From assembly GCA_027596195.1 (NCBI GenBank), contig JADGJG010000045.1:1-61567 (forward strand): DNA of 61,567 nt, read 5' to 3'. Source of the stretch: Podochytrium sp. JEL0797. Lineage: Eukaryota; Chytridiomycota; Chytridiomycetes; Chytridiales; Chytriomycetaceae. The translations under genes and the position numbers were made by a program. Shown piece by piece: positions 20,478 to 31,098 of this stretch. The first letter of the stretch is position 1; the number at the start of each line of letters is the position of its first letter. Below the pieces are notes generated by a model. It did not search any database, had not been told where the DNA came from, and saw only the letters and a list, made by a program, of their open reading frames with translations.

Positions 20478-21607
20478 TTCTGGGTTTTAGGTGAGGAGGT
20501 TTGATTATGATTTTTGTTTTGAATAAGGAAAAAGTCGTTGCCTTTTTATACGAATTCATAAATGAGTCAGATGTATTTGCGTCAGAATGAAAATGCCAGA
20601 TTTTTCCATTTCTAAGAAGCGAGATCCGACCTGGGCAAAAAGTAAGCAGAATGACTGAAATATCGAATTATTTTATTTATCATCCTTAAGATTTCAAAAT
20701 TAACTCGTTTTTTTGATATTCTCGATATTCTCAGTAATTGTTTTTGACGAGTGTAGGAGCGGTTCAAATCCCCTTTCAACTCTCGCTGGCCTATCGATAT
20801 TCTTCCAGCATAACCAACAATCCCAACCGCAGGAATCCTGTATGCAGAAGATGATGATGGGATGGTGCGGATTGAGCTACAGACGCGTCTTAATCCCGAC
20901 ACCGTTCAGACGCGAGTCTAGTAAACGGCAGTAAGGAAAACGCTTTCCAAAAGAAAACTGGGGGGGTAGCTTGCCCGTAAGACCTAACCTTTCTTTTGAT
21001 TGAAGTTACAGACGGTACCCGACCAGGTGGTGACCCTAGCGCCCTCAAGGCGAGAAGTAACACGGTCGCTTGACTCGCGAGTAAATATATGAGAGAGGGT
21101 CAAAAAATGTATATGAGTGGGAGAAGCGATGGCGTGGCGATGGCGCAAATGAGAGGAATATTACTGTCGCAGATTTCAGATTGATCAACGCGAGCATTAA
21201 ACGCAGTTCAGAAGGGAGAAGAGAACTGGATAGTGTACTCGATCCAGCAAAGTTGGAGTGTTGTTGCGGCAGGATCAAGTAAATGACAGTAGTTCAATCC
21301 AAACTCCGAGTTTTATGGATGCCATTGACGAAGACGAACGAAGATTGGCCCTAATGAAAAAATTTGAATTATTATTGCACTCAATCCGAGCTTAACCAGA
21401 GTACATTGGGGGCGTATCGGGGCCGAGAAAACTCGATCCGCGTGTGTGAATTTTTTGAACTCATCCAAAAAGGAAAAGGAAGAGGATATATCTTTATGGA
21501 ACATACTAAACTCTCAGACCGATGCCACGCGTTTGAATCCGGTGCCGAGTGTGTCGAGCAAGAGCAGTGCAACAGGCTCAAAACTCGTGCAAAACTCGAC
21601 TCCAAAA
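20478..21607. other. intergenic between transporter copy C and AP3B
   Basis: Immediately upstream of copy C is the repeated promoter block with TGAGTCA at 20563-20569. Sequence around 20740-20790 (GAGTGTAGGAGCGGTTCAAATCC) is a diverged copy of 19335-19375. The rest to 21607 has no recognised gene; an open frame (21446-21694) leads into the AP3B start but lacks an upstream ATG. Confidence 0.5.
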
Positions 21608-24470
21608 ATGATGGACCAGCTCTTTGAACGGGCCGCCTCGCTTGGTACCTACCGGACCTCCAACTCGCCCCTAACTCCCGATGCAAATACTTAATCCTTT
21701 CTTAATGCACCAGCCTCTGCGGCGTCTGAAGCCGGAAAAGGCTTTTCGCAGGACTTGGCCATGGGAAACTTGTACGAAACTTGCGAAGAACGGATCGCAG
21801 ACATTCGACACCTGTTGGACTCGAAAGTAACGATACAATTATGAATGCGTTGCATCATGTTTGCTCGTGCTGGGCGATACTGACTTGCGTGTTTGTGTTC
21901 GCAGTTTGAGCAAGAAAAGATCAACGCTTTGAAGCGGTTAATTGCGGTAAGGGATTATCAGAAGGAGTATCGAATCGCTAATTCCAGTAACTTCTTTCAG
22001 ATGATTTCGAAGGGCAAAGACGTGCGCAGCTACTTCCCTGGTTCGTTGTCTGTTTTCGCAACCTCCTCCCACTAACACACCTCCCAGACGTTGTCAAAAA
22101 CGTGGCTTCTCCGTCCTTTGAAGTCCGCAAACTCGTGTACATTTACCTCCTGCGATACGCCGAGGAAGAACCCGACTTGTCCCTCCTGTCCATCAACACG
22201 TTCCAAAAGGACATGTCCGACCGCAACCCTATGATCCGTGCAATGGCGTTGCGGGTCATGTCGAGTATTCGAGTGCCAATGATTGCCCCACTGAGTAAGT
22301 CTTGTTTTGTTTTTTGAGTGGGGGAATCAAGCTTGCCTTGCGTGGTTTGCACTGACATTCGAGGTCCCACACAGTTATGCTGGCCCTTAAAAAGGGATCC
22401 GTTGACATGTCCCCTTACGTCCGCAAAGCCACCGCCAACGCCATCCCCAAAGTCTACTCCCTCTCCCCCTCCGACATGCACGAATCGTGTCTCGAGCTTC
22501 TCGAACTACTCATGAACGACACCTCCACGCTCGTGCTCGGCTCCGCGATTCTGACCATGAGAGACATTGCGCCGGACCGTTTCGACTTGGTGCATCGGCA
22601 TTATCGCAAGCTGTGTACGTTGTTGATTGACGCGGATGAGTGGGCCCAGATTGAAATTTTGGGCGTATTGACGCGATATGCGAGACTGTTCTTTGTGGAT
22701 CCGAGTCCCATTGATGGTGCTGCTACTGCAAAGGACGCGAAAAACGTCGATTTCTACGACAAGAGCTCGAATCTCTCTGAATTGGCGGACCTCGATCCAG
22801 ACCACGCGCTGCTGATCCATTCGGCTCTCCCACTACTCCAAAGCCGCAACGCAGCCGTCGTGTTGGCCACGGCACGGCTGTTGATTCACACAGGACCTCA
22901 ATCGATTCACGCGAAACCCGTTTCAGCGCTGTTGCGTCTCCTCACGCTCACGTCCTGCGAACACCAATACTATATTCTGCAGAACTTGTTGACTCTGTCC
23001 CACACGGACCCGACTCTCTTGCAACCGCACACGACGCATTTTTTCCTGTTCCACGACGATGCGGGGTACATTAAGGACTTGAAGCTCGAGATTCTGGCGC
23101 AGATTGCGTGTGAGGCGAATGCGATGGTGGTTGTGAAGGAGTTGAAGGATTTGGTGCGTAGTTGGGACGCGGAGTTGGCTGTGAAGGCGATCAAGTTGAT
23201 GGGGGTCGTGTGTGGGAAGGTGCAAGGGGAGGCTGTGGCTGGGGAGTGTTTGAAGTGTTTAATGGGGTTGTTGACGAGTAATCAAGGTGTGTGCTGTGTG
23301 TCATTCCGCCCCCTTGCGACGTTTCACTCAAAGCACTTCGTCTATTTCCAAAGAATCCATCGTGGCCGAAAGCGTCATCGTAACCCGCCTCCTCCTCCAA
23401 AACACCACCTCCACCTCCCCAACCTCCAAAACGAACCTCATCATCCTCCTCGCGCGCAGCCTCGACGCGATCCGTGTGCCCATGGCGCGTGCGTCGATTC
23501 TCTGGCTGATTGGCCAACACTGCGAAACGGTGCCGAAAATCGCGCACGATTGTTTCCGCAAGGTTGTGAAGGGTTTTTGTGGGGAGAGCGCGATTGTGAA
23601 GTTGCAGGTGTTGACGATGGGGGTTAAATTAGTGAGTTGTGCTGCGGCTGCTGTGGATGAGACGGAGGGGGGAGGGGAGAGAGATGTGGCGATGGATCAA
23701 GCGAATCGGACCGTTGCGTTGATGTTTGAACATGTGTTGAATCTCGCGCGGTATGACGCGAGTTATGATGTGAGAGACCGCGCGCGTTTGTTGAAGGCGT
23801 TGTGGGAGGCGGCGGGGAAGAAGGAGTGGGATGGTGGGTTGTTTGAGGGAAAGTTGAAGTCGATTTTGTTGACGCCGAAAGTGGCGCCGACGGTAGATGT
23901 TACGTTGAGAGGTGAGCCGGTGTTTGTTTTGAATGAATTCTTTTGGTTGACTTGCGGATTCTGATTTTGAACACCAAAGGCAAAAACACGTACACTCTCG
24001 GCAGTCTGTCTCACTCCTTCAACATTGCGGTGAAAGGTTATAAACCGCTGCCGGAATGGTCTACCGTCGTGAAGGGCAAACTCGAACGCAATATTCCTCA
24101 CATGCAGTCCAGCAACTCGTGGACTCCTCCTGCGCGGTCGGTGTCGGCTCAACATGGTGTGGATTCGGGGAAGGGTCATGCAAGGCAGCAGCAACTGCCT
24201 GTGGCCACGACGGCGGCGGCGGCCAAGAAGAAGTATGCTGATTTGTCTGCGTTTTTGGACGAGTCTTCGGGAAGCGAGGAGGAAGAAGAGGATTCGTCGG
24301 AGGAGGAGGAAGAAGGTTTGTTCTTGGTCCTTGTCCTTTCCCCCGCAAACTAATTCTATTTATTAGACACCGACGAGGAGAAAGTGGCTGTTGCGCGCGG
24401 GGTTGTCGCGCAGGACAAGGAATCTGAATCAGAGTATGAGGAAGTGGAAGTGACGGATGACGAGCAATAA
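21608..24470 (+). CDS. AP-3 adaptor complex subunit beta
   Basis: AP-3 beta is the large HEAT-repeat adaptin of the AP-3 coat, which sorts cargo from Golgi/endosomes to vacuole or lysosome-related organelles. The first in-frame ATG is at 21608 ([12 protein letters not shown]). Exon 2 reads [19 protein letters not shown] to [10 protein letters not shown], then [14 protein letters not shown] and [13 protein letters not shown]. The adaptin core follows: [75 protein letters not shown] and [20 protein letters not shown] with LTRYARLFF. The Asp/Glu/Ser-rich hinge typical of beta-3 lies near the end (about 24260-24325), closing with VEVTDDEQ. It lacks a long ear domain, as fungal Apl6-type proteins do. 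About six introns of 50-85 nt. Identification is secure; exact 5' exon limits are modelled. Confidence 0.92.
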
Positions 24471-24515
24471 ATTGTATTGATTCAATGAATGGAGAGAACG
24501 AGTTCTAATGGGTTT

Positions 24516-25019
24516 TCAAAACAAAAAGAAAGCAGAGACTGCAACGAATCCCGAAGCAACCAGCGATCCAGCCGACGATGCAATTGTCGCCTGCCCAGTG
24601 GAAACCTTTGCACTTGTGGCGGCAGCGGCTGTTGTGGCAGCGATCTTGGCAGTTGTAGTTGGCAAGGCAGCAGCAGTGGTGGCGGCAACAGAAGCCGTGG
24701 TGGTCGCCGCCGCCTCGGAAGAAGTTGCCGCATCGACGGTCGCCACATCAATCGCGGCAGTCGTGGAATCATCAGTCGGTGCGACGGCATCCGCGGCAGC
24801 ATCCGTCGTGGGTGCAGCATCCGCAACAGCTTCAGTGGTTGTTGCCTCCAACGCATTCGGGTCGACCTGGCACGATGCCGAGGATGTGTCAGCGCTCGCC
24901 ACGCAGATCAAGCCCGTGGCGCAGGTGGCGGCGTCCGTGAGAGAGCAGGGACCATCCAGGGCGGATTGGGCAGCGACGAGGGAAGACGCAGCGAGGGCGA
25001 AGACAAGGGCAAAACGCAT
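24516..25019 (-). CDS. small secreted Ala/Thr-rich protein, probable GPI anchor
   Basis: Single exon, 167 residues, ATG at 25019. Signal peptide MRFALVFALAASSLVAAQS, cleavage likely after VAA-Q. A short Cys module follows: CSLTDAATCATGLICVAS and then SASCQVDPNALEA. The remainder is Ala/Thr/Ser/Val-rich low complexity, suited to O-glycosylation, and it ends with a hydrophobic tail (SLVASGFVAVSAFFLF) typical of GPI-anchored wall proteins. Function unknown. A diverged paralogue lies directly upstream at 25278-25760 on the same strand. An upstream in-frame ATG (25097) would bury the signal peptide and is not preferred. Confidence 0.75.
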   Translation of the reverse strand: MRFALVFALAASSLVAAQSALDGPCSLTDAATCATGLICVASADTSSASCQVDPNALEATTTEAVADAAPTTDAAADAVAPTDDSTTAAIDVATVDAATSSEAAATTTASVAATTAAALPTTTAKIAATTAAAATSAKVSTGQATIASSAGSLVASGFVAVSAFFLF

Positions 25020-25277
25020 GATTCGCTGATTCTGATCAAGTTTTTCCAATGGAATTTTTTTGTGTGTGGATTCAATTTCGACGCGCCTTTTAATCAAAAA
25101 AAAATATTAAGGAGGAGAATTGGGAAGGTGAGAAAAGGAGATCCCGCGAAGGTGACGACAATGGCGAAGTGCATGCTTGACACTTTCTAATGAGGTTTAT
25201 TTTCCACGTGCGCCATCAATTCAAAATCAATCGGCCATTTAATCAACCGCGTCTTTATTTTGGAAAGGAATGAACAC

Positions 25278-25760
25278 CTAAAATGTGAAAACGAAGGCAG
25301 CCAAGAAGCCAGCAACAGCCAGGGATCCTGCACCGGAAATTTTGGATGTTGTTGTTTGAACCGCAGCAGCAGTGGTGCTTCTGATGGTAGCGGGAGTGGC
25401 TGCAGCCTTGGAGCTGGTGGTTTGCTCGGGAGCAGCGGCCAAGGGTAAAGCGGCCGTCACCGGTGCCTGCGAAGTCGCGACATCCGAAGCCCAGGAATCG
25501 ATCGCGGCCGTGGCGGGACCCGCTGTTACAGTGGCCGCATCTGCTGCACTCGTGGCCAAGAGAGCACCAAGATCCGCCGAGGACGGGGGCTGCAGCGCAT
25601 TCGGGTCCACCACGCATACGGGGGCGTTGTTTCCTCGCGCAAAACACCGCAAGCCCATGCCACAGGTGGAGGCATCGTTGAGAGTGCAGGAGCCGCCAGC
25701 TGCGGATTGGGCAGCGACGAGAGAAAAGGCAGCGAGGGTGAAGGCAAGGATTGAGTGCAT
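25278..25760 (-). CDS. small secreted Ala/Thr-rich protein, paralogue
   Basis: Single exon, 160 residues, ATG at 25760. Signal peptide MHSILAFTLAAFSLVAAQSA, then the same Cys module: CTLNDASTCGMGLRCFARG and APVCVVDPNALQP. An Ala/Thr/Ser-rich middle and a hydrophobic end (GSLAVAGFLAAFVFTF) fit a GPI-anchored surface protein. The four cysteines and the VDPNALxx motif are shared with the neighbour at 24516-25019, while the low-complexity part has diverged freely. This suggests the Cys module is the constrained part. Function unknown. Confidence 0.75.
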   Translation of the reverse strand: MHSILAFTLAAFSLVAAQSAAGGSCTLNDASTCGMGLRCFARGNNAPVCVVDPNALQPPSSADLGALLATSAADAATVTAGPATAAIDSWASDVATSQAPVTAALPLAAAPEQTTSSKAAATPATIRSTTAAAVQTTTSKISGAGSLAVAGFLAAFVFTF

Positions 25761-25902
25761 GTGGCGAACGATGAAATTTTTGCAGGGCTTTTGGTGGCGC
25801 TTTTCCACGTCGAACTCCTCATCCTTTAATTTATTTGAAGAGATTAAAACAGCACAATAGCACCCAGTATGGCAAAAAACGAACAAACATAATCGATAAA
25901 AA

Positions 25903-28900
25903 ATGTTTTCGAAAGCCGCCCGCGACCGTGACCGCACCGCCGCCGGGCGAACCCGCCGAGCCAGCGACGCCGTCGTCTCCCAACCTCTCGCACCCGAACT
26001 CGAACCCAACGCGTCAGACTTTCCCACTCGCGCTCCAGCGCCCATCCAAGAGAACCCCCAGGCCGAAAAAGCATCAGCTGTCAAAAAATCGAACGACAGT
26101 CTGCGCCTGCCGGATCGCGACAAACTCAAACAAGTGGTTGCTCAAGAAGATATCAGCACATTGCCAAAGGAAGTGACGGCCGTGATGGATGCGGTCAGAG
26201 TGAATTGGGACTTTATGTCGAGCACAAATGTTTGTTTTGGTTTTTTGATGCTCTGAAAACGCGGTTTCGCTGATCTCTAGAGTAATTAGTTCAATCCTGT
26301 TCCACATGCGCTTTCGTTGCTGGATTCTACTGCGAACGGATTGGACATCAAAAAGTTTTACTCGATGCACGAGCGCCTCGAAAAAACGATGGATATCATT
26401 GTGAATGGTGAATTTCGCACAATGCGCATTCAATCACACCCGTCTCTAAATCTACCTCAGATTATCACCAAGCCTTCAACGACTCAATCGTTACGTTCAG
26501 TTCGGTCGTCGAAAACATTTCAGGTTCGGCATCTTTTCGCACTCAACAATCTCGCTATTTATTCTCATCCCCACGAAATTGGCTTTGTTTAGATTCCCAA
26601 AAGCGCGTCGCGGAAATGAAATCCGAACTCGACTGGTGCAAGGAGCTCCTCCAAAGTCGAAAATTTGACGTGTTTCCCTTGTGGGTCAAGAGCATTCAAT
26701 ACAAGGAGATGAGCGACATCCTGGACACCATGTATGCAAGCCCTGTTCGTCCCCTTGATTTTTGTTGAATCTCTCGCCCCCCCCGCCCCCCCCCCCCCTC
26801 CTCCACAGCGAAATGCTCCAAAAAGTCCCAGACAAAATCGACTCCTTGATCAGCGGCAAATTTTTCTACATGGCCGTCACCACACTCGTCTCATCGCTGA
26901 ATGTCTTGAATGCACCCGACTTTCTCAAAATTGGAGCATTGAGCACAATTCGTACAAATTTGCTTGAAGTGGAACAGGTTCAGACTTTGACGCAAAAGAA
27001 ATGGTTCATTTTCCCAGATAGCTAATCCAGCCTGATTTTTAGAGTCTTCATGAAACGCTGATTGAAGAGCTGAACAGTCACCTGTATCTCAAGAGTCCTC
27101 ACAGTTTGGACCGGATTGGGGTAATGCTCGAAGACTTGCACTCAAGAGAGGACTTGAATTCTTCAGGAAAGAAGTGAGTTTGTTGCTCTGTATTGATTTT
27201 GATTGCTGGCCTAATTGTTGCTCGTTGGTTTGTGGGTTGCCATTTTTACAGGACTGAAGGTATTTATGAGAATGGAGAGCATGAGTAGCCATTTCATCTA
27301 ACAATAAGTCTCAGGATTCTCATCAATTGTGGACTTGTTGGATATTGAGGAGCCGGTGTGTGTATTGGTGGTACAACCAGACAGTTTAGCTCACGCCATC
27401 CAAAAAAAAAACAGAAACTCATGGAAGACCTTGACCAAAACCCAGAGCAGGACTCTTTTCATTACATGAAAGTACTGGTGGGGTGTCTCAGCATGATTGG
27501 GAGGCTTCCAGATGCTGTGGAGGTATAGGCCATTCCCTGCAGTTGAAATTCACTGACAAACCTACAGCTGCTGCAAGACAGATTGTCTGTTGAATTATAT
27601 TGCACAGTTGAGAGAACTATCCAAGAAGTGGATCAGCAGTAAGAAGATTTTGATTTTCAACTATTCAAACACTCACAATACCTGATTTCGCGACACAGAA
27701 AGCTACACAATTCCACTTCACAAAAACGAAAGCAATCCACAAATCACACAACTGGCTCAAGCCAGCAAGACCTCATTGGACTTTCCGATCGACTTGAAGA
27801 CGCATATGTGCTCCGTGACTTGCTCTACAATCTCTTTGAGAAGCTTGAGGCCATTATTATTGGCCATGATTATGTGTTGAAGCTGATTGAGAAGAAGGTG
27901 AAATAGGGAATGGGTATGAAAATGAAAACTGACATTTTCGCGAAACCAACAGATGATGGAGAGGAATGAGCAGTTTGATGTGTATTCGATTCATGAAGTG
28001 TGGAGCACAGTTCAAAATGAGGTCGGTGTTGTGTCATGCTTCTAGAGGTGTATTGATCAGTTGCTCGTGGATTCAAGGTCAAGTCACTTTTGTATGATTA
28101 TCTCACTCGGGCCTCTCGAACAAGTGATTTTGAATCTGCCATCTCCTCCATGAATGATATTTTGAAGGACAAGCGATCTTCCAGAGGAAATGAGGCTCCA
28201 ACAAAGGTGAAGAACATTAGGAAACAGATTGAACCAGAAATAATCTGACACCATTCCCCCCCAACCAGCAACTCTTCACCCTCTCCACTGCTCCAATCCC
28301 GTCCCTTACAGCTGAATACATGAGCCTCAAAGGAGCCAAAGAAATTCAAAAGCTGTCAACTCTAGCAACATTGGCTGATGAATCTGCTGGGGGCATGACG
28401 ACTGGAATTGTGGACAAATATGCGAATGTAGTCACCACTGGCCACAAACTTCTCATTTCCCCGGATCCATACAATGTGTTGATTGCATTCAAACCCACAA
28501 TGGCATTTGTAGTCAAGATTGAGAAAATGATTTCACAAAAGTACAGCTTGTATTCTCGATTTAGAAGCCGGCACATTCCACTGACTCTTACTCTCTCAGA
28601 ACGGGTCGATTCACTATTTTCTTGGATGATTTCATTTTGAGTGTGTTTCTTCCTTCAATGGAGGAACGCGTGTTGGAATATTTTCACGAATTTGTCAATG
28701 GTGGGTGGATTTGAAATCACAAACACCCCTTCTAAACTCACTCGCTTGCTTTAGGTACAGAGTCATTTGTGACAGATTTGAACCCAGATGTGGCTCAAAT
28801 GCCTCTCGTCAAGGTGGGCAAGACATCCCAAATCCCAATTTTGCTAGCTCAAACCCAACCAAACCTTACAGAGTGTCGTTGCCCTTACTGTCCTCATTCA

Positions 28901-30488
28901 ATCCATGTGCCGCACTCTATTTGTCATGCCTGTCCACCAGCTTGAATTCATTCGCATGATTGAGATGGTGCTGGTCAAATATTACGAAAAAATCCTCTCT
29001 CGGTATCGCAGCTTGATGGCTGGGGAGCAGTTGCATGAAGATTATCAAGGGGTTGGAATCATTAGCGCTGGATGGGCCTGTGAGGATGAGGTTGTGCAGT
29101 TGCTGTTGAAGAACACGTATTTCTTGCCTGGGGTAAGGCCTTTTCAATTATGGGCTAGTGTTGAATATCTCATTTTCAAACAGGTTCCGAACCTAGCTGT
29201 GAACAAAGCACTTGCCGAAAGTGAAACTTTGGCTGAAATGAACTTCAAAAAGGAGCGGTCGTTTGACAAGCGCGAGTTGTTGTTTGATGTCAGAACATTG
29301 CAAGCGATTGCACACATGCATTACAGCATGGTGAGATGCCCCAGTTTTTGTTGAATGCTTTCCGTGGACGCTGATTGGATTCCTCTACAGGATTGGTTCA
29401 TTGCTCAAATTGCGCACCTCCGCGTCACCGAAAAATCGATTCGTTGCATCCCACCACTTTTGAAACCTCGTGCCAGCGGGGGTTTAGATTCCAATATGAC
29501 AATTGTGAGTCGATTTCAATTTTTTGCTTGCTTGAATGCACACTCAAGTTTCAACCAGAACGAAACACAGCATGCTTCCATGGACAGTCTGCCTCCACTC
29601 ATAATTGAAACCGAAGAGGAGGTCCAGCTTCCATTGAACAAAGAAATGACATCAAGATTCGATGCCATCATCAAGTAACCAATTGTTTGAAGAATAGACT
29701 CGACCCAACTCACTCATCTCAATCGCAGTTACTATACCGAGCTTTCCGAAACCTACCTCTTTGCTCTACACGTTGAAATTCGCTGTCATGCAATGTATTA
29801 TTTGGACCTGGCGATGCGCGAGGTGAAGTGATTTTTTGGAGAAGCCAAGTGCTGAAGCAAATTTATCCAGGGAAGCTACCACTTGGAGAATAAACCCCAT
29901 GAACCCGATCTCTACATCAACCTCTTGAACCAAGACCTGATTGCAATCCAAGAAACGGTCGGGATCGCGTTGCCGCTGAGGAAAGTCAGGTGAGCTCCGT
30001 TTCTGTCGCACCACTCTCCCAAAATCACTTCTAAGTTTTGTCAAAAGATTCTTGTATGACGGCCTGTCTTACCTTATCATGCACATTCTGTGCGTGAATC
30101 TCAAATATGTCAAGCGAATCAATGCGTTCGGGGTTCAAAAGTTGTTGCGCAACGTGGAGTCTCTGCAACAGAGTTTGACCAACATTGCGGCGGTACATGA
30201 AAAGGGATTGGAGCATGTGCGCACGTATTTCGAGTTGCTTAATTCTTCGGGACCAGTTGAGTTTTTTTGGAGCGCATTCCGATCTTTATTTGTTGGCTGA
30301 CGAATTCTTTGCTCGAATTTTAGGACATGCTGAAATACATGGAAGAACATCCAACCGAATTCACGTTTGAAGAGTACAAGGTCGTTCTGGACTTGATTTT
30401 CCAAGACTGCTTGGAAGACGCGAGTTTGCCCAAAACAGAATATGTGGAGTGTTTGGAAGGGCTCAAGACGTTTTTTATTAACCATTAG
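25903..30488 (+). CDS. SEC8: exocyst complex subunit Sec8 (EXOC4)
   Basis: Sec8 is one of eight exocyst subunits that tether secretory vesicles to the plasma membrane. ATG at 25903 (MFSKAARDRDRTAAGR), with an Arg/Pro-rich N-terminal lead. Family blocks appear in order across many short exons: NPVPHALSLLDSTANGLDI, DYHQAFNDSIVTFSSVVENI, WCKELLQSRKFDVFPLWVKS, EMLQKVPDKIDSLISGKFFY, VTTLVSSLNVLNAPDFLKIG, SLHETLIEELNSHLYLKSP. Later exons include SLKGAKEIQKLSTLATLADE, HQLEFIRMIEMVLVKYYEKI and HYSMDWFIAQIAHLR. The final exon is EEYKVVLDLIFQDCLEDASL to TFFINH, stop TAG at 30486-30488. About 20 introns, all short; one near 26770-26810 contains a C-rich run. Length about 1,050 residues is usual. Internal exon borders are approximate. 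Confidence 0.9.
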
Positions 30489-30541
30489 AGCGGTTTCGGA
30501 ATAAATATGTTCGTCTTCGAATAATTAAGCGCGGTATTGAT

Positions 30542-30889
30542 TTACCTGGAGCCTGTGATTTGGACGGTCGCAGTTTTGATCGCTTCGGGCTCCCAGGATC
30601 GTTTGTATTGAAACACAAGTTCCATATTCTTTGAAGCGGGTTCAGAAACACTGAACGTGAAGCGAAACAAGCCAGGCACGCCGACCATCCCCGGTAAATG
30701 CGGGTTGGTCGAATACTCATTGCCCGTTGCTGTGACGCCCTGAGGCATTGGCTCGACTATGCTCCAACTGAAACCCGTTGTTGGGTTTCCATGTAGAAGG
30801 ACGGCGAATTCTGAGGCGCACTGTGTTGCGGGGAGAGTGGCGGCGAAGGTCGACGATTGGTGCGAATCTGGAACGGCGATTTCGAACAT
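30542..30889 (-). CDS. chagasin-like cysteine peptidase inhibitor (I42 family)
   Basis: Chagasin/ICP proteins block papain-family (C1) cysteine peptidases by inserting three loops into the active cleft. This 115-residue single-exon ORF has all three: loop 1 HGNPTTGFSW (canonical NPTTGYxW), loop 2 GMVGVPGLFRF (canonical GxxG-F) and loop 3 YKRSWEP (canonical RPWxP). The beta-strand spacing between them is right. There is no signal peptide at this start (MFEIAVPDSHQSSTFAATLP), so it is predicted intracellular unless an upstream exon exists. It sits tail-to-tail with SEC8 and about 210 bp from the kinase gene. Two diverged paralogues are at 37056 and 37735. Known members are mainly bacterial, archaeal and protozoan. 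Confidence 0.85.
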   Translation of the reverse strand: MFEIAVPDSHQSSTFAATLPATQCASEFAVLLHGNPTTGFSWSIVEPMPQGVTATGNEYSTNPHLPGMVGVPGLFRFTFSVSEPASKNMELVFQYKRSWEPEAIKTATVQITGSR

Positions 30890-31098
30890 GTTTTTGCTTG
30901 GAACTGAATTTCCCGTTTCAAAACTTCAAACTTTCTTTCATAGCTTTTGATAATCGATGAAAAAAAAATGAAGCAGTTACTCAACGCGTTTCGGGAAATC
31001 GACACGTGCAGACATTCTTGCCAAAAGTTTTTAAGAACCGATATATTTGCAAAAATGAGAAAAATGCCGAATAATAATAATACACACAACATAGAACA

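Noticed and set aside
24489..25190. Plus-strand Ser/Gly/Cys-rich frames over the secreted protein gene
   Set aside because: Antisense shadow of the Ala/Thr-rich codons; the minus frame has signal peptide and GPI tail.
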